Positions 40,503 through 49,471 are shown, counted from the first letter of the stretch. The stretch is DNA of 64,000 bases from VRUE01 sp963697805 (GCA_963697805.1 CAVOPB010000002.1:620001-684000); one strand, 5' to 3'. Numbers and translations are program-made. The notes: generated by a model not told the origin, from the letters alone.

Positions 40503-41533
40503 GCCGGCTCCTCGAGCCCGATCCGGCCCTCGACCTCGCGCAGCTCCCGCTTCCGCCCGGCCTCGAGCCAGCAGCGGTCGAGGTGATTCTCCGCGCCCTC
40601 GGCCCGGGCGGCGAGGTCCGGCATCTCGAGGCAGCGGTCGAACGCGTGCGGGCATCTTGGCCGGAACGAGCATCCTTCCGGCAGATCGAGCAGCGACGGC
40701 GGCGCGCCCCTGATCTGCGGCAGCCGGTGCGGCCGCGGCTGGTCGATCCTGGCGAGCGAGCCGAGCAGGCCCCAGGTGTAGGGGTGCTGGGGGTCGTAGA
40801 AGATGTCTTCGAGGCTCCCTTTCTCGACGACCCGCCCGGCGTACATGACCAGCACCCGGTCGGCGACCTCGGCGACGACCCCGAGGTCGTGGGTGATCAG
40901 CAGGGTTGCGAGGTTCCGTTCGCGGTTGAGGCGGGAGAGCAGCTCGAGGATCTGGGCCTGGATCGTGACGTCGAGCGCCGTCGTCGGCTCGTCGGCGATC
41001 AGCACCTCCGGCTCGAGCGCGAGCGCCATCGCGATCATCACCCGCTGGCGCTGCCCGCCCGAGAGCTGATGGGGATAGGAGTTCACCCGCAGCTCCGGGT
41101 CCGGGATCCCGACCGAGTCGAGCATCTCGATCGCCAGTGCCCGTGCGTCCTTGTCGCTCGTGCGGCGGTGGGCCCGGACCGCCTCGACGATCTGGTCGCC
41201 GACTCTGTAGACGGGGTTGAGCGAGGTCATCGGGTCCTGGAAGACCATCGCTATCCGTGCCCCGCGCACCTTCTGGAGCTGGCCCTCGCTGAGGTCGATC
41301 AGCTCCTCGTCGTGGAGCTTCACCGAGCCCTCGATCCGAGCGTTGGGCGAGCGGGTGAGGCCGATGATCGATTGCGCGGTGACGCTCTTCCCCGACCCCG
41401 ACTCACCGACGATCGCCAGGACCTCTCCCGGCGCGAGGTCGAATGAGACCCCGTCGACCGCCTGCAGAAGGCCGCCTTCGGTCGCGAACCCGACCCGCAG
41501 CCCGTCGACCTGAAGGACCGGCTTGGCGCTCAC
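40499..41533 (-). CDS. peptide/nickel-type ABC transporter ATP-binding protein (DppD/OppD-like)
   Basis: 344 residues from GTG 41533, overlapping the permease stop (GTGA). Walker A IVGESGSGKSVTA, FQDPMTSLNPVYRVGDQI, signature QLSGGQRQRVMIAMAL, Walker B LIADEPTTALD and H-loop LITHDLGVVAEVADRV are all present. The C-terminal oligopeptide domain has HPYTWGLLGSLARID and the Cys-containing CSFRPRCPHAFDRC...CW, which in DppD-type ATPases binds an iron-sulfur cluster. It pairs with the next ATPase to drive import of short peptides or similar solutes. Confidence 0.92.
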   Translation of the reverse strand: MSAKPVLQVDGLRVGFATEGGLLQAVDGVSFDLAPGEVLAIVGESGSGKSVTAQSIIGLTRSPNARIEGSVKLHDEELIDLSEGQLQKVRGARIAMVFQDPMTSLNPVYRVGDQIVEAVRAHRRTSDKDARALAIEMLDSVGIPDPELRVNSYPHQLSGGQRQRVMIAMALALEPEVLIADEPTTALDVTIQAQILELLSRLNRERNLATLLITHDLGVVAEVADRVLVMYAGRVVEKGSLEDIFYDPQHPYTWGLLGSLARIDQPRPHRLPQIRGAPPSLLDLPEGCSFRPRCPHAFDRCLEMPDLAARAEGAENHLDRCWLEAGRKRELREVEGRIGLEEPA

Positions 41534-42489
41534 TGTGCCGATTCCCCCAGCCGCACCCGCGGGTCGAGGTAGGCGTAGGCGACGTCCACCAGGGTGTTGA
41601 AGAGGACGACGAAGAAGGCGCCGAACAGCGTGATCGCCATGATCGGCGGCAGGTCGAGTTTGGTCGTAGATTCGTAGGCGTAGTCGCCGACGCCGTTGAG
41701 GCTGAAGAGCGCTTCGGTGAGGATCGCGCCGCCGAAGACGACCGCCCCGAAGTCGAGGCCGAAGAGGGTGACGATCGGGATCAGCGAGTTTCGCAGGACG
41801 TGGCGGGTCATCACCTGTCGCTCGCTCAACCCCTTCGCGCGCGCCGTGCGGACGTAGTCGCTGCTCATCGCGTCGAGCATGTTCGAGCGCAGCACCCGGC
41901 TGTAGAAGCCGACATAGAGGACCGCCAGCGTCGTCCACGGCAGAATCAGGTGGTAGGCCCAGTCGAGCGGGTTTTCGGTCAGCCCGACGTAGCCACCCGA
42001 GGGGAATATCTGGGTGTCGTAGGCGAGGAACTTGAGCATCACCGCGGCGAGGGTGAAGACCGGCATCGAGATCCCGACCAGGGCCAGGATCGTCAGCAGC
42101 CGGTCGGGCACGCCCCCGGCTCTCAACGCCGAGTAGTAGCCGAACACGATCCCGAAGAACATCCAGATCACCGCGGCGCCGATCGCGAGCGAGAAGGTCG
42201 CCGGCAGGCCCTTGACGATCTGTTCGTTGACGTTGAGCTGGGTGCTGTAGGAGATCAGGTCGCCGGTGAAGATCTTCTCCATCGTCTTCACGTACTGCTG
42301 CGGCAGTGGGTCTTCGAAGCCCCAGTCTTCGTTGATGCTCTTGACAAGGGCCGGCGTCGCGACCTTGCCGGCCATCCGCTGCGCCGGGTCGGAGTTCGGG
42401 ATCACGTTGAAGATCAGGAAGACGATCACCGAGATCGCGAACAGCACCAGCAGCATCCCCAGTACCCGGCGGACGATGAAGCGCCCCAT
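41530..42489 (-). CDS. ABC transporter permease (DppB/OppB-like)
   Basis: 319 residues, six membrane helices. N terminus MGRFIVRRVLGMLLVLFAISVIVFLIF is typical of DppB/OppB. The periplasmic loop carries DPLPQQYVKTMEKIFTGDL, and the EAA-like coupling loop reads YVRTARAKGLSERQVMTRHVLRNSLIPIV. The end DYAYESTTKLDLPPIMAITLFGAFFVVLFNTLVDVAYAYLDPRVR is the standard C-terminal pair of helices. It forms the channel with the neighbouring permease. It overlaps that gene's stop by one base and the downstream ATPase start by four. Confidence 0.92.
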   Translation of the reverse strand: MGRFIVRRVLGMLLVLFAISVIVFLIFNVIPNSDPAQRMAGKVATPALVKSINEDWGFEDPLPQQYVKTMEKIFTGDLISYSTQLNVNEQIVKGLPATFSLAIGAAVIWMFFGIVFGYYSALRAGGVPDRLLTILALVGISMPVFTLAAVMLKFLAYDTQIFPSGGYVGLTENPLDWAYHLILPWTTLAVLYVGFYSRVLRSNMLDAMSSDYVRTARAKGLSERQVMTRHVLRNSLIPIVTLFGLDFGAVVFGGAILTEALFSLNGVGDYAYESTTKLDLPPIMAITLFGAFFVVLFNTLVDVAYAYLDPRVRLGESAQ

Positions 42490-43538
42490 CAGACCGCCGT
42501 CCCCTCGGGCTCGGGCATCCCGGCGTGGGCCTCGAGCCTGACCTTCGATTTCGGGTCGAGCGCGTCGCGGAGGCCGTCACCGAAGACGTTCAGCGAGAGG
42601 ACCGTGAGCAGAATCATCGTTCCCGGCAGGATCGAGAGCAGTGGCGCGGTGGTCAGGAGCGCGAAGCCGGTCGAGATCATCGTCCCCCAGGAGGAGTTCG
42701 GCGGCTGGACCCCGGCGCCGAGGAAGGAGAGCGCCGACTCGAGCAGCATGTTGTTGGCGATGTTGAGGGTGAAGAAGACGATGATCGTCGACCACAGGTT
42801 GGGCAGTAGCTCGCCGAACATCACACGCAGCGGGCCGGCCCCCTGGGCGACCGCCGCCTCGACGAACTCTTTCTCTCGCAGCGCCAGGACCTCGCCCCGC
42901 AGCGGTCTCGCCATGTAGGGGACGTAGACGACGCCGATGATGATGATCGGGATCCAAATCGAGGACCCTGATATCGAAATCGGCCCCAGCTGCAGCCCGC
43001 CGACGGCCAGCGCCGTCCCGAGCGCGATACCGAGCAGGACCACGGGGAAGGCCCAGATCACGTCCATCGTGCGGGCGATCACCGCGTCGGGCCAGCCCCG
43101 GTAATAGCCGGCGATCAGGCCGAGAACGACGGCGAGCAGGGTCGTGATCAGCGCCGCGACGAAGCTGATGAAGATCGACGTCCTTCCGCCGTACATCAGG
43201 CGGACCATCTCGTCTCGGCCGAGGCGGCCGTCGGCACCGAGGAAGAACTTGCCCCCAGCCTTGAACCAGATCGGGCCGATCGGCTGCCCCTCGATGCTGA
43301 CGACGTCGCGCTTTTCGCCGTCGACGCTGACCTTCTCCAGCGTGTGGGTGTCGTTCGGCCCGGTGTCGGCGACGTACTTGCTCCAGAGCGGAGCCGAGAG
43401 GACGAAGAGGACGATCAGGACGAAGAGGGCGAGGAACCCTAGCGCGACGCGATTGTGCCGCAGCCGCGCCAGCGCCAGGCGCCAGGGGCTGCGGCCCTGC
43501 GACGGGCTCACGGCCGGGGCGGGAGTTGGCTCGGCCAC
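42489..43538 (-). CDS. ABC transporter permease (DppC/OppC-like)
   Basis: 349 residues. N-terminal helix (RHNRVALGFLALFVLIVLFVLSAPLW) is followed by an unusually long external loop of about 75 residues (TGPNDTHTLEKVSVDGEKRDVVSIEGQPIGPI read in parts). The five-helix core follows with PLRGEVLALREKEFVEAAVAQGAGPLRVMFGELLPNLWSTIIV as coupling loop. The tail LNVFGDGLRDALDPKSKVRLEAH is typical of DppC. The loop with an FLGADGRLGRDEMVRLMYG stretch is found in peptide-type systems as well. Partner of the DppB-like permease. Confidence 0.92.
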   Translation of the reverse strand: MAEPTPAPAVSPSQGRSPWRLALARLRHNRVALGFLALFVLIVLFVLSAPLWSKYVADTGPNDTHTLEKVSVDGEKRDVVSIEGQPIGPIWFKAGGKFFLGADGRLGRDEMVRLMYGGRTSIFISFVAALITTLLAVVLGLIAGYYRGWPDAVIARTMDVIWAFPVVLLGIALGTALAVGGLQLGPISISGSSIWIPIIIIGVVYVPYMARPLRGEVLALREKEFVEAAVAQGAGPLRVMFGELLPNLWSTIIVFFTLNIANNMLLESALSFLGAGVQPPNSSWGTMISTGFALLTTAPLLSILPGTMILLTVLSLNVFGDGLRDALDPKSKVRLEAHAGMPEPEGTAV

Positions 43539-43566
43539 CCGCCTATTGTGAAGCAGCCGCCCCCGG

Positions 43567-45204
43567 CTACTTGCGCTGGAAGGTCGTCAGGTCCTGGCCG
43601 AGGGTCAGGTTGTAGACGACCTTGTCGAGGTCGATTTCGCTCGAGACAAAGGTCGTCGCCGACCGCGCTCCGTACGGGGCCCAGGGCGCTAGTTCCATGT
43701 ATTCCCGGTCCAATTCCGCGTATTCGGCTTCCTGTTGCGGGCCAAGGTCGACTTCCCGGAGCCGCTTGATTTTCGCGTTCAACGCGGGTTCGTCGATATC
43801 GGAGAAGTTGCCGTTGTTGGTCGGGAGGATGCTTTCCCCGGCCAGGAGAGGCTGGAAGAAGTCGTTCGGATGCGGGTAGTCGAAGTACCAGGCGGCGTAG
43901 CCAGTGTCGAGGTCGGGGGTCGTCTGGTTGCCGATCACCGTGAAGTAGTCATCGGCGTTGAGGATTTTCAGCTCGACGTTGAAGCCCAGCTTTTTCAGCT
44001 GGTCCTGGTAGTAGGTGCCGGCTTCGTCCTGTGGGCTTTCGTTGTCGGTCCAGACCGTGATGTCGCGGTCGGAGGGGTTCGCTTCGGCGATCAGTTCCTT
44101 CGCCTTTTCGAGGTTGTACGGATACAGCACGAACGACTTGTGGCCCGGCATCCCGGGTGGCAGGATCTGCTGCATCGCTTTCAGCGAGCCGGCGTAGATC
44201 CGTTCCATCGCTTCGCCACTGAGCGCGTAGTTGACCGCCTGGCGGACCTTGACGTCGTCGAAGGGCGGCCGCGTCACGTTCATCCAGAAGTAGTAGTTGG
44301 TGATCGTCGGCTCGAGTCGGAACTGGGTGCCTTCGAACTCTTCCTTGACGGCGACGATGCGGTCGGCGGGGGGGAAGGTCTGCATGAACTGGACCGTCCC
44401 CTGTTCGACGTCGTTGACCTGGGTCGACGCGTTGTGGACCACTTTGAATTCGATCTTGTCGAAGTGCCCGCTCGTGATGCCCGGGACCAACTTCGAGTTC
44501 GTCTTTTCCCAGGCGGGGTTGCGCTTGTACGACCAGCCGCGCCCCGGGTCGGAGCTGACGATCTCGTATGGCCCGGTGGAGGGAGGCGGGTCGGCGGTGA
44601 GGTTTTTGATCGGGGTGCTCTGCGGAACCGGCGCCGTGAACATCAGGCCGAGCTCGTTGTTGAAGGTGCCTCGAGGCGCGAGCAGATCGATGACGATCTT
44701 GCCGGTCTTGTCGTCGGTCTGGATCCCCGAGATGTCATCCTGTTTTTTGGACTGGAAGTCTTCAGCCCCGACGATTTCCATGAAGAACGGCGATCCGCCG
44801 GAGTTCAGCCGGATCATCCGTTCGACCGCGAACTTGAAGTCGGAGGCTTTGACCGGAGTCCCGTCGGAGTATTCGAGCCCCTTGCGGAGTTCGAGCGTGT
44901 AGGTCTTGCCGCCGTTGCTCACTTTGGGCAGGCCCTTGGCGAGGCCGGGAATGACCTTGCTGCCCTCCTCGCCGTCGGCGCGGGCGTAGGTCAGGAGCGG
45001 AATGTAGCTCGCGTTGAGCGCAGTCCAGCCTTCGACGGTGTAGGACAGAGCCGGGTCGAGGTAGTCGGGAAAGGACCCGTAGGTGCCGTGCAGGGTGCCG
45101 CCGTCCGCGCCGCCGCCGGAATCGCTGCTGCCGCATGCGGCGAGGCCCACCCCCGCCGCGAGGCAGAGGACCGATACCGCCAGTAGTGCCGCAAGCTTTC
45201 TCAA
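43567..45204 (-). CDS. ABC transporter substrate-binding lipoprotein (SBP family 5)
   Basis: 545 residues with lipobox VGLAACGSSDS (Cys24), hence anchored outside the membrane. Family-5 features: YIPLLTYARADGEEGSKVIPGLAKGLPKVSNGGKTYTLELRKGLEYSDGTPVKASDFKFAVERM in pieces, and later FWMNVTRPPFDDVKVRQAVNYAL, where the bound ligand is usually contacted. These proteins bind oligopeptides, nickel chelates or sugars; the sequence does not decide. Its ATG overlaps the stop of the MFS gene upstream, so it is translated with it. Permease genes follow 28 bases later. Codons GAA and AAA are somewhat more common than in the neighbours. Confidence 0.9.
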   Translation of the reverse strand: MRKLAALLAVSVLCLAAGVGLAACGSSDSGGGADGGTLHGTYGSFPDYLDPALSYTVEGWTALNASYIPLLTYARADGEEGSKVIPGLAKGLPKVSNGGKTYTLELRKGLEYSDGTPVKASDFKFAVERMIRLNSGGSPFFMEIVGAEDFQSKKQDDISGIQTDDKTGKIVIDLLAPRGTFNNELGLMFTAPVPQSTPIKNLTADPPPSTGPYEIVSSDPGRGWSYKRNPAWEKTNSKLVPGITSGHFDKIEFKVVHNASTQVNDVEQGTVQFMQTFPPADRIVAVKEEFEGTQFRLEPTITNYYFWMNVTRPPFDDVKVRQAVNYALSGEAMERIYAGSLKAMQQILPPGMPGHKSFVLYPYNLEKAKELIAEANPSDRDITVWTDNESPQDEAGTYYQDQLKKLGFNVELKILNADDYFTVIGNQTTPDLDTGYAAWYFDYPHPNDFFQPLLAGESILPTNNGNFSDIDEPALNAKIKRLREVDLGPQQEAEYAELDREYMELAPWAPYGARSATTFVSSEIDLDKVVYNLTLGQDLTTFQRK

Positions 45205-46544
45205 CGCCTGACCTCCGGGTTGGGGTGGGTCGGGTTTTCGCCCTCTGAGCGGACGGACCTTCCCCCTGGGATCAACTCCACCATAGTTTCGCGCCCGGCG
45301 TCCTGCGGCTCTGGACGGTTGTCGGTCTCATCCGGGCCGTGCAGCTCCGGCCACCGCGTGCCCAACAGGGGAGCGGCGATCGTCGCGGTCGCGACGACGC
45401 CCACGCCGGCGACCAGAAACGTCGCCCGTGGGCTGAAGCCGGTCGCGATCAGTCCGCCGAGGACATAGCCGAGCCCCGGGGTGGCGGACGCGATCGATTC
45501 GAGGACGCCGATCACGCGAGCCTGCATCCTCGCCGCGGTCAGCTCCTGGACCGCGCTCATCACCGCGACCCACTGGACCCCGTTGCCGGCGCCGCCGATC
45601 ACGGAGGCGACGCAGGCCATCGCGAGCGTCTGCGCAGCCCCCGTCCCCAGGTAGCCGGCGCCGACCGCGATCGTGCTGAAGAACAGCAGGACCGGCAGCG
45701 GCGCGCGCCGCAGGGCGGCGAAGACGATGCTGCCGAGGACCATCCCGACTCCCCAGCTGCCGAGCAGGAGGCCGTAGCCGGTGTCGCCGGCGCCGAGGGT
45801 GTCCTTCGCGAAGAGGACCTCGATCGGGATCACAGCCGAGAAGAAGACGAAGGCCACCGCCTGGGCGGCGAGCAGGCGCCGCAGTGTCCGGTTGCCGCGG
45901 ATGTACCCGGCGCCGGCGCGGACGCGCTCCCGCAGGCGCCCGGGTTCGGACTCGCCGCGTGGCAGGGGCCGGGCGGTGAGCAAGATCCACCCGATCGCGT
46001 AGAAGGAGACGGCGTCAAGCAACAGCGCGGTCTGCACGTTGGAGGCGGCGACCACGGCGCCGGCGAGCACGGGGCCGATCGCGGCGCTGGCGGTGAAGGC
46101 GACGTTGAGAACCGCGTTTCCCGCCCGCAACTCCCCTTCCGGCTCGAGCATCGCGGCGCTGACCGAGCGGGTCAGCGACTTGGCGGTCAGCGCCAGCGCG
46201 CCGTCGACCGTCGCCACCGCGACCACGGCGGCGAGCGAGAAGTTGTCGGCGAGCAGGGCCAGGGCCCCGAATGCCACCGCCTCTGCCGCGTAGAGCGCCG
46301 GTAGCACCAGGCGCGGCGGCGGGCGCTCGAGCCGCGCGACGACTATGGGGGTGAGCAGCGCCGGCACAAATCCCGTCCCGATGAACAGCAGGGTCGTCGC
46401 CATCGCGCTTCCGGTCTGCTCGAAAACGAGGAGCGAGAGGGCGACGATCCCGAGCCAGTCGCCGAACTCGTTGACCGCGTAGGAGAGGACCAGGCGACGG
46501 AATGCCGGCCTGCGAAGGGGCTCTTTCAGGCCTGGGCTGGCCAT
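45201..46544 (-). CDS. MFS transporter
   Basis: 447 residues, about 12 helices. N terminus: PLRRPAFRRLVLSYAVNEFGDWLGIVALSLLVFEQTGSAMATTLLFIG read in parts, the NEFGDW pattern of the MFS_3/enterobactin-exporter-like group. Helix breaks GAGNGVQWVAVMSAVQELTAARMQARVIGVLESIASATPGLGYVLGG fit as well. The C-terminal 45 residues are hydrophilic and cytosolic. Substrate unknown. First gene of the operon; it overlaps the substrate-binding protein gene by 4 bases. Exporters coupled to an importer are unusual. Upstream lie repeated TTGCACAA sites. Confidence 0.85.
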   Translation of the reverse strand: MASPGLKEPLRRPAFRRLVLSYAVNEFGDWLGIVALSLLVFEQTGSAMATTLLFIGTGFVPALLTPIVVARLERPPPRLVLPALYAAEAVAFGALALLADNFSLAAVVAVATVDGALALTAKSLTRSVSAAMLEPEGELRAGNAVLNVAFTASAAIGPVLAGAVVAASNVQTALLLDAVSFYAIGWILLTARPLPRGESEPGRLRERVRAGAGYIRGNRTLRRLLAAQAVAFVFFSAVIPIEVLFAKDTLGAGDTGYGLLLGSWGVGMVLGSIVFAALRRAPLPVLLFFSTIAVGAGYLGTGAAQTLAMACVASVIGGAGNGVQWVAVMSAVQELTAARMQARVIGVLESIASATPGLGYVLGGLIATGFSPRATFLVAGVGVVATATIAAPLLGTRWPELHGPDETDNRPEPQDAGRETMVELIPGGRSVRSEGENPTHPNPEVRR

Positions 46545-46995
46545 CTAAATCTGCATTCCTTTGCACAAGTTTGCGTGCACTTGCACAACTTTCCGCCTAT
46601 ATGTGCTACAAACCTGCCAGGAAATGAATTGATCTTCGCCCGAACTTGTGCAGTTGCCGGGTTTGCGGTTTGTACGAAAGGAGCAGGTCATGGGCTTCAA
46701 ACGGTAGAACTTCAAGCAGTAGTTGATCGTTTCCCAGGGGCATGTTGTATGAGCTTGGAGAGCTCCCGCGTGGGGTTCTTTACGCGTTTAAGAGCAAATC
46801 GGCCGCATTTGCGCTAAATGCAAGGTCTTGGCCAGTTGATCTACACAGGGTTGCCGAGTGGGCGGCCACCCTCTACCTTGCAGCCAAGGTTGTGATCGTC
46901 GCAAGTCGGTGGCCAGTCGCAGGAAGCTTTTGGCGACCCGCGAATTGGCTTCAGGCAGGAACCGGCGCACGTCGAATCCCGACCTCGCGCGATCC
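46545..46995. other. 451-base gene-poor, lower-GC stretch
   Basis: No convincing protein gene was found. The stretch is clearly poorer in GC than the rest of the window. It holds the TTGCACAA sites (46561-46652), a strong ribosome site AAAGGAG at 46677-46683 before ATG 46690 (only MGFKR then TAG), and the leader of the HD-GYP gene. Several open frames run through it but none has codon bias or family resemblance. It may be a long regulatory leader, a decayed gene or acquired DNA. Confidence 0.5.
46561..46652. promoter_or_regulatory. cluster of TTGCACAA sites, candidate operator
   Basis: TTGCACAAGTT at 46561-46571 and TTGCACAACTT at 46581-46591 are exactly 20 bases apart, two helical turns. 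An inverted copy, AACTTGTGCA, is at 46643-46652. They begin 17 bases upstream of the MFS start on the minus strand, in an A/T-rich patch, a place where a repressor or activator of the MFS-ABC operon could bind. The regulator is unknown. Confidence 0.45.
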
Positions 46996-48402
46996 ATGGA
47001 GACCGAGCGGCCGACACGTCTGAGTCAAGCTCTGCTGGCGATTTCCCTCGTCGGCATGATCGCGGTTGCGATCTGGCAGGCCCCCGACGCCGACTGGGAC
47101 CTCGCCCTGCTCGGCATCCTGCTCGGCTTCTCGATCTTCAGCGACGTGATGTCGATCGAGACCGAATCGCGGATCAAGGTCTCGGGCAACTTCCTCGCCC
47201 TGGTCCTTGCGATGGTCTTTCTCGGCGGCACGCCGGCGGCTCTGATCGGCGTCATCTCGATCGTCGCCGGCTGGCTGCGGTTCCGGGAAAAGGCGCACGA
47301 CTTCCTCGTCAACCTCCTGACCTACATCACCTTCCCGATCGTCGTCGGGACCGGATTCCACGAAATCGTCGAGCGGACCGGGATCACCTCCTCGGACCCC
47401 GTCTACTACGTCCTCGTCTTCGCCGCCTTCCTCGCCGCGCTGACGATCAACTTCACGATGATCGGGGCCTACACCTGCTACCTCGAGCGCAGCTCGTTCC
47501 GCGAGAAGGTGCGGACGGTGATCGGGCCGCTGCTTCCGTCCGAGCTCGCGGCCGCGCTGATGGCGGTCGGCGTCGCCTTCATCTATGACCAGATCGGGCT
47601 CGCCGGGGTCGCGTTGTTCGGCGTCGTGCTCGTCATCTTCCAGTACCTGCTCGGCGCCCTGCTGAAGTCCCAGGAGCGGGCCCAGGAGCTCGAGATCAGA
47701 TCGAAGCAGCTGGCGAGCTTCCAGGTCGGGATGTTGAGCGCGCTGCTCCGGACCCTCGACCTGCGGGATCAGATGACCGCCCGTCACTCGGCCGCGGTCG
47801 CGCGCTACTCGCGGGCGATCGCCCAGCGCGCGGGCTACTCGCGCCGCGAGGAGGAGCTGGTCCACATCGCCGCCCTGCTCCACGACATCGGCAAGTTCAT
47901 CCTCCCCGACCGGATCCTGAAGGCGAACGTGCCGCTCACCGACGAAGACTGGATGCTGATCCGTCGCCACCCGCAGCAGGGCGCGCGGGTGGTCTCCTCG
48001 CTCGACGGCTACGGCCCGGTCGCCGACATCATCCTCGCCCACCACGAGAGGATTGACGGCAAGGGCTACCCGCGGGGACTGCGCGGCGATGAGATTCCCG
48101 AGCTGGCCCGGATCATCTCGGTCGCCGATACGTACGACGTGATGACCGCCCGCGACTCCTACCGGGCGCCGGTCTCCAGCTACGACGCGATCCAGGAGCT
48201 GCGGCGTGTCGCCGGCGAGCAGCTCGACGAGCGCTTCGTCGAGATCTTCATCGAGCTGCTCGAGGGCAAGGATGTCTCCTTCCGGCACGGCGAGGAGGCC
48301 GACTTCGAGAAGGAGCTGGCGCTGGAAGCGCGCATCGCCGAGACCGCCAGCCCCGGCGCCGAGCTCGGCCGCTTCCAGGTCCCCGGCGTTCCGGTCGGCT
48401 GA
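46996..48402 (+). CDS. membrane-bound HD-GYP domain phosphodiesterase
   Basis: 468 residues from ATG 46996. Residues 9-220 form about seven to eight helices (LLAISLVGMIAVAIW, LLGILLGFSIFSDVM, FLALVLAMVFLGGTPAALIGVISIVAGW), an MASE-like membrane sensor. A short linking helix leads to an HD-GYP domain at 240-430 with RHSAAVARYSRAIA, HDIGK (296-300), HPQQGARVV, HHERIDGKGYPRGLRGDEIP (349-368) and ISVADTYDVMTA. The HHExxDGxGYP form is that of active enzymes that split cyclic di-GMP. Acts at the inner membrane face, probably answering a membrane-derived signal. It stands alone with a long upstream region. Confidence 0.88.
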   Translation: METERPTRLSQALLAISLVGMIAVAIWQAPDADWDLALLGILLGFSIFSDVMSIETESRIKVSGNFLALVLAMVFLGGTPAALIGVISIVAGWLRFREKAHDFLVNLLTYITFPIVVGTGFHEIVERTGITSSDPVYYVLVFAAFLAALTINFTMIGAYTCYLERSSFREKVRTVIGPLLPSELAAALMAVGVAFIYDQIGLAGVALFGVVLVIFQYLLGALLKSQERAQELEIRSKQLASFQVGMLSALLRTLDLRDQMTARHSAAVARYSRAIAQRAGYSRREEELVHIAALLHDIGKFILPDRILKANVPLTDEDWMLIRRHPQQGARVVSSLDGYGPVADIILAHHERIDGKGYPRGLRGDEIPELARIISVADTYDVMTARDSYRAPVSSYDAIQELRRVAGEQLDERFVEIFIELLEGKDVSFRHGEEADFEKELALEARIAETASPGAELGRFQVPGVPVG

Positions 48403-48436
48403 AGCTTCCGGCCGAGCGATACGGTTCGCGCCGCCA

Positions 48437-49471
48437 ATGAAAGCCGTCACCTTCCAGGCGCCCGGTGAGGTCCGGGTCGAGGAGAAGCCGGATCCCGAGA
48501 TCGGGTCACCCGACGAGGCCCTGATCAGGGTCGAGGCGAGCGGGATCTGCGGCTCCGACCTCCACATCTTCCACGGCCGGGTCCCGGTTGAGGTCGGCTT
48601 CACGATCGGTCATGAGTTCGTCGGCACGGTGCTGGCGGCCGGCGATGAGGTCGAGCGGGTGTCCGAGGGCGACCGCGTCCTCGGCTGCTTCCACACCGCC
48701 TGCGGCACCTGCCGCGCCTGTCTGCGCGGCGACTACAACCGCTGCGAGCGGGGGCGGATCTTCGGCCATGGCTCGAAGCTGGGCGACCTCCAGGGCTCCC
48801 AGGCGGAGCTGCTGCTCGTGCCGCGCGCCGACCTGACGCTGCGGCGGGTCCCGGAGGGAGTATCCGACGAGGTGGCGCTGTTCGCCGGCGATGTGATGGG
48901 CACCGGCTTCCACTCGATCGAGCACGCCGGCACCCGTCCCGGGGACACCGTGGCCGTGCTCGGCCTCGGACCGGTCGGGCTCTGCGCGGTCCAGGCGGCG
49001 CGGGCCGCGGGGGCGACAAAGATCTTCGCGATCGACACCGTGGCGCCGCGACTCGAGATGGCCGCCGAGTTCGGGGCCGTGGCGCTCCACCTCACCGAGG
49101 AGGACCCGAAACGCTCGGTGCGCGCCGCGACCGAGGGGCGGGGCGTGGACGTCGTCGTCGATGCTGTCGGCGACCCCGGCCCGCTGGCGATGGCGATCAG
49201 CCTGGCCCGCGACGCCGGGACCGTGTCGGGGATCGGCGCCTACGCCGGCAAGGGCGAGGTCCCGTTGGGCCTCGCCTGGCTGAAGGGCCTGAGCCTGCGC
49301 CTCGGCCTCGCGAACGTGATCGCCCACGTCGACAGGGTCTTGGCGCTGATCGAGGCCGGCAAGCTCGACCCGGCGCCGCTCGTCACCCACCGGATGAAGC
49401 TCGACGAGGCCGCAGACGCCTACCGCCTTTACGACAACCACGAGGCGCTGAAGATCGTCCTCAACCCGTAG
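48437..49471 (+). CDS. zinc-dependent alcohol dehydrogenase family protein
   Basis: 344 residues from ATG 48437. Catalytic zinc residues are in SGICGSDLHIF (Cys, Asp) and TIGHEFVG (His-Glu). The structural zinc site is CFHTACGTCRACLRGDYNRC, and the Rossmann loop is VLGLGPVGLCAVQAARA. GSDLHIFHGRVP and the general pattern resemble threonine, sorbitol or formaldehyde-type dehydrogenases of the medium-chain family. The exact substrate cannot be read. The acidic residue after the third strand (FAIDTV) favours NAD. Convergent with the GST gene, overlapping by 11 bases. Confidence 0.87.
   Translation: MKAVTFQAPGEVRVEEKPDPEIGSPDEALIRVEASGICGSDLHIFHGRVPVEVGFTIGHEFVGTVLAAGDEVERVSEGDRVLGCFHTACGTCRACLRGDYNRCERGRIFGHGSKLGDLQGSQAELLLVPRADLTLRRVPEGVSDEVALFAGDVMGTGFHSIEHAGTRPGDTVAVLGLGPVGLCAVQAARAAGATKIFAIDTVAPRLEMAAEFGAVALHLTEEDPKRSVRAATEGRGVDVVVDAVGDPGPLAMAISLARDAGTVSGIGAYAGKGEVPLGLAWLKGLSLRLGLANVIAHVDRVLALIEAGKLDPAPLVTHRMKLDEAADAYRLYDNHEALKIVLNP

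Noticed and set aside
46575..46817. 80-residue open frame on the plus strand upstream of the HD-GYP gene
   Set aside because: No ribosome site, unusual composition and no family pattern; it crosses the regulatory region.
46850..46990. tRNA-like look of the stretch with ACCTTGC...CCAAGGT and GTCGAATCCCGAC
   Set aside because: The acceptor and T-arm stems cannot be formed and the loop sizes are wrong; treated as chance.
46620..46995. Cyclic di-GMP riboswitch before the HD-GYP gene
   Set aside because: The conserved core and receptor sequence of the known classes could not be found.
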